A DNA stretch of 64,000 bases from NCBI GenBank assembly GCA_937139605.1, contig CAKZQG010000002.1, positions 1-64,000 of the forward strand, written 5' to 3'. The DNA comes from an uncultured bacterium (GTDB lineage Bacteria; DRYD01). This document shows, piece after piece, positions 43,012-50,919 of the stretch. A program made the translations under genes and the position numbers. Positions within the stretch are counted from its first letter, which is position 1. Each line of letters opens with the position of its first letter. Below the pieces are notes generated by a model that was not told the DNA's origin, ran no database searches, and was given only the letters and a program-made list of their open reading frames with translations.

Positions 43012-45192
43012 ATGAAGTTAGTTATAGTTGCTAATAGGTTGCCTATTGTTGTTAAAACTATTGAGCCTTTTTTTGCTTTGCAGAGTCCAGGGGGATTAGT
43101 TTCAGGTATATTAACTTTTTTAAAAAAGGCAAATATTAGTAATTGGTTATGGATGGGTTGGTTAGGAACTAATATTAAAAAAAATGAGTTTAATAAAATT
43201 AAGGAATTTATTCATAGGGAATATAATTATATTCCTGTATATATTTCAGATAAGCTTATGGATAGGTTTTATAATGGATTTTGTAATAAAACTTTATGGC
43301 CACTTTTCCATAGTATGCCTGCTATTGCTAATTATGAAAGAATAGATTGGGAAAGTTATGTAGAAGTTAATAGAATTTTTGCTGATACTTTATTGCAAAG
43401 TATTGATATAGATACTAAAACATATATATGGATCCATGATTATCATTTAATGTTGTTGCCTAAGATAATAAGGGAAAGAGTTTTTAATGCTAATATTGGT
43501 TTTTTTCTTCATATTCCTTTTCCACCGCCAGAAATATTTTCGCTTCTTCCTTGGAAGAAGGAATTATTACATGGGCTTTTAGGTTCCGATTTAATAGGTT
43601 TTCATATTTATGAATATACTATTAATTTTTTACGAACTTTAGTTAGGGTATTAAGAATTGAAAGTAATATAAGGGAATTATTTTATCAAGATAGGATTAT
43701 AAGGGTTGATACTTTTCCTATGGGGATTGATTTTAAATTGTTTAATTCTATGACAGGAATAGATGACAAAATTGAGAATATAAAGAAGGCTGTTAGCAAT
43801 AAAAAGATTATTTTTTCCGTAGACAGATTAGATTATACAAAGGGTATATATAATAGGCTTTTAGCTTATGAAGAATTTCTAAAAACTAATGAAAATTTTA
43901 GAGGAAAGGTAGTTCTTATTATGAATGTTGTTCCTTCTAGGGAAAATGTTGAGCATTATGCTAGGATGAAGAGGCAAATAGAAGAAAAAATTTCTCAAAT
44001 AAATGGTACTTTTGGGAATATTGAGTGGGTTCCTGTTATTTATCAGTATAAATCTCTAGATATTCAAGATCTTGTGGCATATTATAGAGCTAGTGATGTT
44101 ATTCTAATTACTCCTTTTAAAGATGGAATGAATCTTATTGCTAAGGAGTTTGTAGCTTCTAGAAGTGATTTAAAAGGGGTTTTAATTCTTTCTGAGTTTG
44201 CTGGAAGTAGTAAGGAATTGGGAGAAGCAATAATAGTTAATCCTAACTCCATTGACGAGCTTTGTGAAGCTATAAAAGTTGCTTTAACTAGTTCTTTGGA
44301 AGAACAAAAGAGTAAATTAAAAGTAATGCAAGAACGTCTTGAAAAGTATGATATATTAAAGTGGGGAAACGATTTCATGGAAGCTTTTAATATAATATTA
44401 TCAAAAAGAAACTTTTTTAAAACTAAAGAAATAGATGAAATTATTTTACAAAAGATTATTAGTAATTTTAAAATATCTAAGAAAAAGTTGTTTTTATTAG
44501 ATTATGATGGTACGCTAGTAGCTATAAAGAATTCTCCGGAGTTAGCTATTTTGGATCAAGAGGTAAAGGAAATTTTGTTTAAGCTCTCTAATTTAAAAGA
44601 TAGTAAAGTTGTTATTATATCTGGTAGAAGAAAAGATGAGTTGGAGGAGTATTTTAAGGATTTAAATGTTGTTGTGGTAGCTGAGCATGGTTGTTGGGTA
44701 AGGGATCAGTATAGTGGTAGCTGGAAAGCTACTTGTACTCCTAATAATGAAATTAAGAAAAAAATAAAGGAGATAATGGAATATTATACTTATAAACTGC
44801 CATTTTCTTTTGTTGAAGAAAAGGATTTCACTGTAGCTTTTCATTATAGGTTATCTGAGATAGAGTTGGCAGGTAGTAGAATAGCAGAGTTGCTTGATGA
44901 GTTGAAATTTCTTGTGTCTAATACTGAGTATGGAGTTCTTATGGGAAATAAAGTTTTAGAAGTTAGACCTTTGGCGGTTAATAAAGGAACTATCTCATAT
45001 TCTTTTACTCAACAAGGATATGACTTTGTTCTTGCTATTGGAGATGATACAACTGATGAAGATATGTTTAAAGCATTACCTTCAGATTCTATTACTATTA
45101 AAGTTGGGTTGGGTCCCTCTTATGCTAAATACTACTTACCTTCTCAAACTGAAGTTATTAAACTATTAAAGAAATTTGTTGAACAAAATTAG
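43012..45192 (+). CDS. otsAB: Bifunctional trehalose-6-phosphate synthase/phosphatase (OtsA-OtsB fusion)
   Basis: 726 residues from the ATG at 43012, 7 bases after GGAGGT. OtsA (GT20), residues 1-470: ANRLPIVV, GGLVSGI, WIHDYHLMLLPK, FFLHIPFPPPEIF and SVDRLDYTKGI. OtsB (HAD phosphatase), residues about 495-726: nucleophile motif LLDYDGTL, VIISGRR, VLEVRP and AIGDDTTDEDMF. Together they make trehalose from UDP-glucose and glucose-6-phosphate, a compatible solute and stress protectant. Fusions of this order occur in several bacterial phyla and eukaryotes. Both active sites look intact. Confidence 0.95.
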   Translation: MKLVIVANRLPIVVKTIEPFFALQSPGGLVSGILTFLKKANISNWLWMGWLGTNIKKNEFNKIKEFIHREYNYIPVYISDKLMDRFYNGFCNKTLWPLFHSMPAIANYERIDWESYVEVNRIFADTLLQSIDIDTKTYIWIHDYHLMLLPKIIRERVFNANIGFFLHIPFPPPEIFSLLPWKKELLHGLLGSDLIGFHIYEYTINFLRTLVRVLRIESNIRELFYQDRIIRVDTFPMGIDFKLFNSMTGIDDKIENIKKAVSNKKIIFSVDRLDYTKGIYNRLLAYEEFLKTNENFRGKVVLIMNVVPSRENVEHYARMKRQIEEKISQINGTFGNIEWVPVIYQYKSLDIQDLVAYYRASDVILITPFKDGMNLIAKEFVASRSDLKGVLILSEFAGSSKELGEAIIVNPNSIDELCEAIKVALTSSLEEQKSKLKVMQERLEKYDILKWGNDFMEAFNIILSKRNFFKTKEIDEIILQKIISNFKISKKKLFLLDYDGTLVAIKNSPELAILDQEVKEILFKLSNLKDSKVVIISGRRKDELEEYFKDLNVVVVAEHGCWVRDQYSGSWKATCTPNNEIKKKIKEIMEYYTYKLPFSFVEEKDFTVAFHYRLSEIELAGSRIAELLDELKFLVSNTEYGVLMGNKVLEVRPLAVNKGTISYSFTQQGYDFVLAIGDDTTDEDMFKALPSDSITIKVGLGPSYAKYYLPSQTEVIKLLKKFVEQN

Positions 45193-45356
45193 AATATACA
45201 AAAAAATTAACAAAAATTCAAAACTTTTTTTACATAAATTTAAAAAAGAATATTTATAAATTTTAATATATACAATGTTTGTTTTTTATGGAAAATATAG
45301 TTTTTTAGTATAGAATATAGTTTTAAATAGAACATGTTTGAAAGGAGTAAAATTTA

Positions 45357-45977
45357 ATGGATATAAATAATAATTTAAATTTAATTGAAAATAAATTTAT
45401 TAAAGCTGATTTTAAAGATAAAAAAAATATTAATAATTTTAAAGATAATAGTAATATTGATAATGTAAATATTGTTAGTATTAATGATGGTATAGTAAGT
45501 AATTACAATAAAATTGATAAAAATATAATTACTTTAAAAGAAAATAAAATTGAAAAATCTGGTAATTCTAAAGATGAATTAAAAGATGAGTTAAAGAAAT
45601 ATTTAAAGAAGTTTAATAAGAAATTAATTATTAAGACTTTTTCTAAGGTTCCTTATGGTGTAGCTGGTTATTTTACTGCTGATAAGTTTGTTTTAAAGAG
45701 TTTAAAGTATATGGCTCCTGTGATTGAAGCAGTTTTTGCTTATAAGGATTATCATCATAAGATACAAGAGGGAAAAAGCAAGTTTAGTGCAGCTTTCGAA
45801 ACTATTAGCTCTTTTGTTAGTGGGGTTGGGGTATCTTATCTTGTAGGTTCAAGTATCTCTGGACCTTTGGGGTTCGCTTTATCTGTTTCTTTAGGAGCAT
45901 TAGCAGGAGTTTTAGCTGATAAATTAGCTTCTAAAATATCTTCTAAAATATCTTCAAAAATATCTTCACATATCTAA
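45357..45977 (+). CDS. Gly/Ala-rich protein with hydrophilic N-terminus, unknown function
   Basis: 206 residues, not recognised. Residues 1-80 are Asn/Lys/Ile-rich and look disordered; 80-200 are amphipathic to hydrophobic, with VSGVGVSYLVGSSISGPLGF and ALSVSLGALAGVLADKL. The end is a short peptide repeat (SKIS x3, then SHI) encoded by near-identical 12-base units at about 45925-45970. No signal peptide. GAAAGGAG precedes the ATG. The two-part design matches the protein at 4052-4558, though the sequences are not closely alike. Confidence 0.7.
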   Translation: MDINNNLNLIENKFIKADFKDKKNINNFKDNSNIDNVNIVSINDGIVSNYNKIDKNIITLKENKIEKSGNSKDELKDELKKYLKKFNKKLIIKTFSKVPYGVAGYFTADKFVLKSLKYMAPVIEAVFAYKDYHHKIQEGKSKFSAAFETISSFVSGVGVSYLVGSSISGPLGFALSVSLGALAGVLADKLASKISSKISSKISSHI

Positions 45978-45986
45978 AAGGAAAAT

Positions 45987-46068
45987 AATTAAACCTTCAG
46001 GAATTTAAGTTTTCTACTTAAAATTAACTAATAAAAACTAAGTTAGTTTAAATTAAAAAGGTTTAATT
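45987..46068 (+). other. Possible three-way-junction RNA element
   Basis: A perfect 11-bp stem AATTAAACCTT/AAGGTTTAATT (45987-45997 with 46058-46068) encloses two smaller hairpins: TTTAAGT/ACTTAAA (46004-46010 with 46016-46022) and AACTAA/TTAGTT (46026-46031 with 46043-46048). No T-run follows, so it is not a normal terminator. It lies between the Gly/Ala-rich gene and tRNA-Leu. AT-rich DNA makes such pairing easier by chance. Confidence 0.3.
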
Positions 46069-46162
46069 AACTAAGGATATAATTATATTAATAGGCTTAT
46101 TAGATTAAGTGTTTTTTAGTTTTTAATTTTTAATTTTTAATTTTAAGCGCGGGGAGTTTTTT

Positions 46163-46247
46163 GGGGGAGTGGCGGAATTGGCAGACGCGTTGGACTTAGG
46201 ATCCAATGGGGACACACCCCGTGCGGGTTCAACTCCCGCCTCCCCCA
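46163..46247 (+). tRNA. tRNA-Leu (anticodon UAG)
   Basis: Class II tRNA with a long variable arm. Acceptor GGGGGAG (46163-46169) pairs CTCCCCC (46240-46246), discriminator A; anticodon stem TTGGA/TCCAA around loop CTTAGGA gives TAG; variable stem GGGG/CCCC; T arm GCGGG TTCAACT CCCGC. CCA is not encoded. Confidence 0.96.
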
Positions 46248-46672
46248 TCCTAATTCTACTAAAATTAAATTTAAAAATTTCTAAAATTCATACCTTAATT
46301 CTAAATTTTTTCTATCATTACTTGACTTAAAGCAACTGGATATAAACTTTTTAATTTATTATGGATTTGTATTAATTCAATTTTTATTTTTATATTTAAA
46401 ATAACTGCTTTTTTTTATTCTCAAAAAATCTAAGACTTTCATGTTTTCATTTAAAGTAGGATTAATTTTCTACTATATCAGTAAATCCCTTAAAAAAGCA
46501 TCTATTAGAAAAGCAACGTATGGCGTTAAATATAACAGCAACCTTTACCAAAGCTACTAGTTTTTATTGATAGATAGTAGTTGTTATATTGCTTCTTTTT
46601 AAAAGGAAAAACTTTAATTAAATATAAATTCTATATTAAGAAGTATAAGTATGGTATTTATTAAATTATTAA
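46248..46672. other. 425-base intergenic region with one long imperfect hairpin
   Basis: No gene is visible. The only structure I see is a large hairpin at 46507-46598: AGAAAAGCAA with TTGCTTCTTT, ATATAACAGCAAC with GTTGTTATAT (a GC bulge), and CTACT with AGTAG at the core. The 3' arm ends in CTTCTTTTT, so it could act as a terminator for tRNA-Leu or as a regulatory leader for the LuxR-type gene at 46673. Confidence 0.45.
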
Positions 46673-47032
46673 ATGTATAAGAAATTACCAGTCTTAAGTA
46701 GCAATTTAACCAAGAATAAGAAAGAAGAAAAATTATGTAGAAAACATATACTATTAAGGAAATTAACTTTTCAGGAATTAAATATATTGTGTTTAATAGG
46801 ATTAGGTTATACTAGTAAGGAGATAGCAGACAAGTTATTTATAAGTGTTAGGACTGTTGAAGTTCATAGGAGAAATATAATGTTTAAGCTTAATGCAAAG
46901 ACTCGAAAGGATTTGGTTAAAATTTTTATAGAAACGGGTTTAATTTTGCCTTATCTGCCGTGTATTAGGGATATGAACTATTGTTATCTAAATAAAAAAT
47001 TATGCCCATCTTGTAAAAAATTTTATTTTTAA
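46673..47032 (+). CDS. LuxR-type HTH regulator with C-terminal cysteine cluster
   Basis: 119 residues. The HTH (about residues 30-90) reads LTFQELNILCLIGLGYTSKE then IADKLFISVRTVEVHRRNIM, the GerE/LuxR signature. There is no receiver or ligand domain in front. The C-terminal 28 residues hold four cysteines spaced C-x6-C-x6-C-x2-C (CIRDMNYC, LCPSC), suited to a metal or Fe-S site. It is 12 bases upstream of moaD, so it may regulate, in response to redox or metal, the molybdopterin genes. The sensing role is inference. Confidence 0.82.
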   Translation: MYKKLPVLSSNLTKNKKEEKLCRKHILLRKLTFQELNILCLIGLGYTSKEIADKLFISVRTVEVHRRNIMFKLNAKTRKDLVKIFIETGLILPYLPCIRDMNYCYLNKKLCPSCKKFYF

Positions 47033-47044
47033 TTTTTATTTTTT

Positions 47045-47323
47045 ATGGCTAATATAAAACTAAGGAGAAGTAATAAAAAAATATCTATAAAGATATTGTT
47101 TTTTGCATATGCTAAAGAAATTGTTAATAAGAATTATTTAAATCTTAAGGTGAATAATATAACTAATGTTAAAGAAGTATTGGAAAAATTATATATAGAT
47201 TATCCTGATTTAAAGAAAATTAATTTTTCTGTAGCTTTGAATAATGAATATATAAATGATTATGAAATTATTTTAAAGAATAAAGATGTTATATCTATTA
47301 TTCCTCCTGTTAGTGGAGGCTAA
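47045..47323 (+). CDS. moaD: MoaD-like molybdopterin synthase sulfur carrier
   Basis: 92 residues of ubiquitin fold with the essential C-terminal Gly-Gly (SIIPPVSGG). ISIKILFFAYAKEIV is the usual first strand. The terminal glycine becomes a thiocarboxylate after adenylation by a MoeB-type enzyme (candidate at 52424) and donates sulfur to precursor Z with MoaE, encoded next. A basic N-terminal extension of about 12 residues precedes the fold; the ATG has no clear ribosome-binding site. Confidence 0.9.
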   Translation: MANIKLRRSNKKISIKILFFAYAKEIVNKNYLNLKVNNITNVKEVLEKLYIDYPDLKKINFSVALNNEYINDYEIILKNKDVISIIPPVSGG

Positions 47324-47385
47324 TAAAGAGGATAATCAATTTCTTAAAACAACACTTAATAGGTGGGGGAGTTTAGATTGTCAAA

Positions 47386-47856
47386 ATGAAATTGAAAGAA
47401 GAAAATAGGAATAAAAAAAATAATAACAAAACAAAAATTATTCAAGAAAATATTTATATAGAGATAACTAAAAAGGAAATTAAAGTCAATTCATATTTAA
47501 AGAGATTATATGATTCTAAGTTAGGGGGTAATGTAGTTTTTATTGGTACTATACGAGATAAAACGGATAAAGGGGATTTAATAGATTATTTGTATTATGA
47601 AGCTTATAAACCGATGGCTTTAAATGAGATTAGAAAAATTTTAGAAAATTATTTATTTCAAGGGGCTTTTAAAAAGGGATTGGTTGTTCATAGGATAGGG
47701 ATTTTAAAACCTAAGGATATTGCCATTTTAGTAGCATTAGCTAATGAGCATAGAGATAATTTATTTAATGTACTTGATTTAATTGTTAAGGAAATAAAAG
47801 AAAAGGTTCCCATTTGGAAAAAAGAATACTTTAATAATTCCTATAAATGGATTTAA
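47386..47856 (+). CDS. moaE: Molybdopterin synthase catalytic subunit MoaE
   Basis: 156 residues. GGNVVFIGTIRDKT, YLYYEAYKPMALNEIR, VVHRIGILKP, NEHRDNLFNVLDLIVKEIKE and VPIWKKEYF are the MoaE motifs, including the catalytic lysine region. With MoaD it inserts two sulfurs into precursor Z. An N-terminal Lys/Asn-rich extension of about 20 residues precedes the domain. It follows moaD by 62 bases. Confidence 0.94.
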   Translation: MKLKEENRNKKNNNKTKIIQENIYIEITKKEIKVNSYLKRLYDSKLGGNVVFIGTIRDKTDKGDLIDYLYYEAYKPMALNEIRKILENYLFQGAFKKGLVVHRIGILKPKDIAILVALANEHRDNLFNVLDLIVKEIKEKVPIWKKEYFNNSYKWI

Positions 47857-48095
47857 TAATTTGCTTTCCTAATCAGTTTATATTTTTCTACTGAAGCCGA
47901 TTTACCTTTTAAACCTTCAATATTTAATTCTTTTAGGTAATAAAAACTTTTAGAAGCTTCTAAAAAATATGTGTTCCCTGTAAAATTAAATAAATCCTTA
48001 CAAGTCATAGCTTTTGTTGTTAAATAATTATCACTAAGATATTTTGAAATTAATAAAAATAGTAAAAAATAATGAGAAAGCTGGGTAAGCACCAA
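47853..48095 (-). CDS. Small protein, possible winged-helix fragment
   Basis: Up to 80 residues, overlapping the moaE stop by 4 bases tail to tail. The C-terminal part (CKDLFNFTGN, YYLKELNIEGLKG, VEKYKLIRKA) is compatible with a winged-helix fold, but no family is recognised. Only TTG/GTG starts are available at 48092-48095 and no ribosome-binding site is seen. It could be a remnant or a chance frame. Confidence 0.35.
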   Translation of the reverse strand: MVLTQLSHYFLLFLLISKYLSDNYLTTKAMTCKDLFNFTGNTYFLEASKSFYYLKELNIEGLKGKSASVEKYKLIRKANY

Positions 48096-48331
48096 CTTAA
48101 AATATCAAAAATAGTGTTAGTTATATAAAGTTCAGTTTCAGTTGGTAATTTAAAATAACTTGCTATTAAAAGTATATATGTTTGAATTTCTATAAAAATG
48201 TTTTAGCCATAATGAGGATAATAAATAATAGATGTAAATATAAATAGTAGGATTGTTAGAAAAGGGAGTAAATAGAGGGCCAAAGGCAAAGTAGGAAGGA
48301 AAATTGGCAATAATAGAGTATTTCCCCACTA

Positions 48332-49441
48332 TTAAAGAGTTTTTTGAGTATTTAAGGAATCCTTAGGTAGGTAAGCGCATAGTGGTTCAGAAGCTAAGTA
48401 ATTTTTAAAAGTAAAGTATGCTCTTGCTCTTGAGCCACCACATATATACCTGAATTCACAGTATCTACATTTACCTTCATAATTATCAGGATCTCTTAGC
48501 TTTATTAAGATTTCATTATTTTTATATATTTCTGATAGTTTATTTTTTTTCAAATTCCCTACTACTATTGGCAGGAATCCTGAGGGATATACCAACCCTT
48601 TAGAAGATATAAAGATTATTCCATTACCATCTCTTATCCCTCTACCTTTAAATATTGTAGTTTTTTTGATATCTTCAAATGTTTTTCCTTCATTTAGCAT
48701 TCTTTTTATGAAAGTTCTTCTATAATGATGTAATTCTGTAGTTTTTATTATAAATGGTGAATTTTTATGGAGTTTATATAGTCTGTTGTTAAATATTTCT
48801 ATTTCTTCTTTAGTGGGTTCTTGTAGAGATATACCTCTTCCTGTTTTTACTAATAAGAATAAGCTCCATCTATGGGGTTTTATTTTAGTTTCTAAAAATT
48901 CATATATTTTTTCTAAATCGTTTATATTTTGTTTAAATATTAGTGTGTTTATTTGTAGGTTTATGTTGTAGCTTTTTATTATTTCTGAAAGTTCTAAGGT
49001 TTTATGGAAAGTTTTTTCTTTACCTCTTATTTCATCGTGTAATTTAGGGTCATATGAATCTAAGCTAAGCGAAATTGATTCTATATTAAGGGTTTTGAGT
49101 TTTTCTATATGTTGTGTTTTGACTAAAGGTGTAGCGGATGGGGCTAGTGCAAATTTAACTCCCTTTTTAGAAGTGTATTCTATTATATCAAATAAATCAT
49201 TTCTTTTAAAAGGGTCTCCTCCTGTAAATACTATTATTGAATTATTAGAAAAATTAGTTTTTATATCTTCTATTATTTGGAATATTTCATAGGTTTTTAG
49301 TTCTTGAGGTTCTGGGGTTTTTATTGAATCTGCTCGGCAATGCTTACATACTAAGTCGCAAGCTCTGGTTAGCTCCCAATATATTAATAATGGGTAATCT
49401 TTATATATTATTTTTTCATTTAAAATTGAATTATTTTGCAT
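48332..49441 (-). CDS. Radical SAM/SPASM domain protein
   Basis: 369 residues. The radical SAM cluster motif is CDLVCKHC (C-x3-C-x2-C) in WELTRACDLVCKHCRA; FTGGDPFKR is the G-G-x-P SAM site. The C-terminal SPASM region has CRYCEFRYICGG and a later PLCAYLP, giving auxiliary Fe-S ligands. The opening resembles the AhbC/AhbD heme-synthesis group and the TIGR04053 set; the substrate is unknown. It lies 27 bases downstream of moeA on the same strand, so a cofactor or metalloenzyme-maturation role is plausible. Confidence 0.88.
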   Translation of the reverse strand: MQNNSILNEKIIYKDYPLLIYWELTRACDLVCKHCRADSIKTPEPQELKTYEIFQIIEDIKTNFSNNSIIVFTGGDPFKRNDLFDIIEYTSKKGVKFALAPSATPLVKTQHIEKLKTLNIESISLSLDSYDPKLHDEIRGKEKTFHKTLELSEIIKSYNINLQINTLIFKQNINDLEKIYEFLETKIKPHRWSLFLLVKTGRGISLQEPTKEEIEIFNNRLYKLHKNSPFIIKTTELHHYRRTFIKRMLNEGKTFEDIKKTTIFKGRGIRDGNGIIFISSKGLVYPSGFLPIVVGNLKKNKLSEIYKNNEILIKLRDPDNYEGKCRYCEFRYICGGSRARAYFTFKNYLASEPLCAYLPKDSLNTQKTL

Positions 49442-49468
49442 TTACTTTACTTTTTATTTTTTATTTTT

Positions 49469-50746
49469 TTATTTTTCTAATAGGAAGCAATTTAGGATAG
49501 TGTTTTTTGGGATATGATCGGTATTAATTTCTATGTATGAGTTTATTGTATTTAGGATTCCTATGGTATGAGAGCCCCATTTTTCTATCGGTTTTATTAT
49601 ATATTCGTTATTATCTAAGTAGCAGTAAGTAGGTAGCATTGTTAATCTATCATCTGTTTTTTTTATTCTTATATCTTCTTTTAGTTTAGCGGGGATTATT
49701 AATGGGGAGTAGTTATAATTTTGGAGTTTAAAAATTGCAGGGATTACTAATTTATTAAAATTAAATAGAGCCGATATGGGGTTTCCTGGTAGTGAAAAAA
49801 TCAGGATTTTTTTTGTTTTATTTTCATAGATGGAGAATGTAGTAGGTTTGCCTGGTTTTACTTTTAGTTTTTTAAATATTATTTTCGCTCCTATTTCTGT
49901 TAGGATATCATTTATTAGATCATATTTCCCTTTGGATATCCCGCCTATTGTTATTATTATATCGCTTATTTTTATTGCTTGGGATATTGCTTTTTGGATT
50001 TCTTTTTTAGAATCTTTGGTATGCTTTATTATACCTGTTTTGGCATATTTTTTTATATAGGCTAAAAGTGAATATTTATTTGAGTTATATATTTGTCCTA
50101 ACTTTATTTTGTTGTTTAGGCTTATTATTTCATTTCCTGTGGTTATTAATGATATAGTAGGTTTTTTATATACTTTAATTTTTTTTATTCCGTTAGCTGC
50201 TAAGATACTTAAGCTAAAGGGAGTTATTAAAGTGTTTTTTGATAATATTAGTTCATTTTTTTTAAAATCTTCTCCTTTAAAGCGTACGTGTTGGTATTTT
50301 CTTATTTTGTTTAAAATATCTTCTTTTATTTTAACTAATTTATTATTAATGAATTCTATGTTTTCATAAGGTATTATGGTATCGAATTCTGGAGGTAGGA
50401 AAGCTCCTGTTGAGATTTCTATACACACTGGGTATTTTGAATCTTTGGTATTTTTTATTTTTAAATTATTATATTTTTGTGCTTTTAAAAGAGTAATTAT
50501 TTGGAAGGTTGTATTTTTAGTTAAGTCTTCGAATTTTATTGCGATTCCATCCATTGCCGAATTATTAAATGGGGGATTATCTATTTTTGATATTATGTCT
50601 TGTGATAATATGTAGTTGGTTGCTTCTTCTATTTTTACTTCTATTTCCTTTAAGTTAAAATTTATGTTTTTTTCTATTAAATTTATAGCTTGGTATATAT
50701 CTATGTATTCAGAATGTGTTATGTTTTTTAATGAATTAATTTCCAT
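49469..50746 (-). CDS. moeA: Molybdopterin molybdenumtransferase MoeA
   Basis: 425 residues. NPPFNNSAMDGIAI, the central MoCF domain with SLITTGNEI, GQIYNSNKYSL and TIGGISKGKYDL, and SLPGNPISALFNF are the standard MoeA motifs. It inserts molybdate (or tungstate) into adenylylated molybdopterin. It is divergent from the outer-membrane protein gene and is followed by a radical SAM gene, while moaD and moaE face it from the other side. Confidence 0.95.
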   Translation of the reverse strand: MEINSLKNITHSEYIDIYQAINLIEKNINFNLKEIEVKIEEATNYILSQDIISKIDNPPFNNSAMDGIAIKFEDLTKNTTFQIITLLKAQKYNNLKIKNTKDSKYPVCIEISTGAFLPPEFDTIIPYENIEFINNKLVKIKEDILNKIRKYQHVRFKGEDFKKNELILSKNTLITPFSLSILAANGIKKIKVYKKPTISLITTGNEIISLNNKIKLGQIYNSNKYSLLAYIKKYAKTGIIKHTKDSKKEIQKAISQAIKISDIIITIGGISKGKYDLINDILTEIGAKIIFKKLKVKPGKPTTFSIYENKTKKILIFSLPGNPISALFNFNKLVIPAIFKLQNYNYSPLIIPAKLKEDIRIKKTDDRLTMLPTYCYLDNNEYIIKPIEKWGSHTIGILNTINSYIEINTDHIPKNTILNCFLLEK

Positions 50747-50919
50747 AAAAAAATTTAGTATTATTTATTTTGATTTTGTTGGTTTCCAATTATAAAATTA
50801 TACTTTTTATTTTTGAAACCTTTTAGTACCTTTAAAAATACGTAGTTTATACTAAAAGAATAGGATTATATTAAGAAAATTTTATAATTGAGGGAGGATA
50901 GATAAAGGGTGTGAATGGT

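Noticed and set aside
47324..47385. Molybdenum-cofactor riboswitch near moaD/moaE
   Set aside because: The spacer is too short for the known aptamer; the region before moeA (50747-50910) also lacks its conserved helices.
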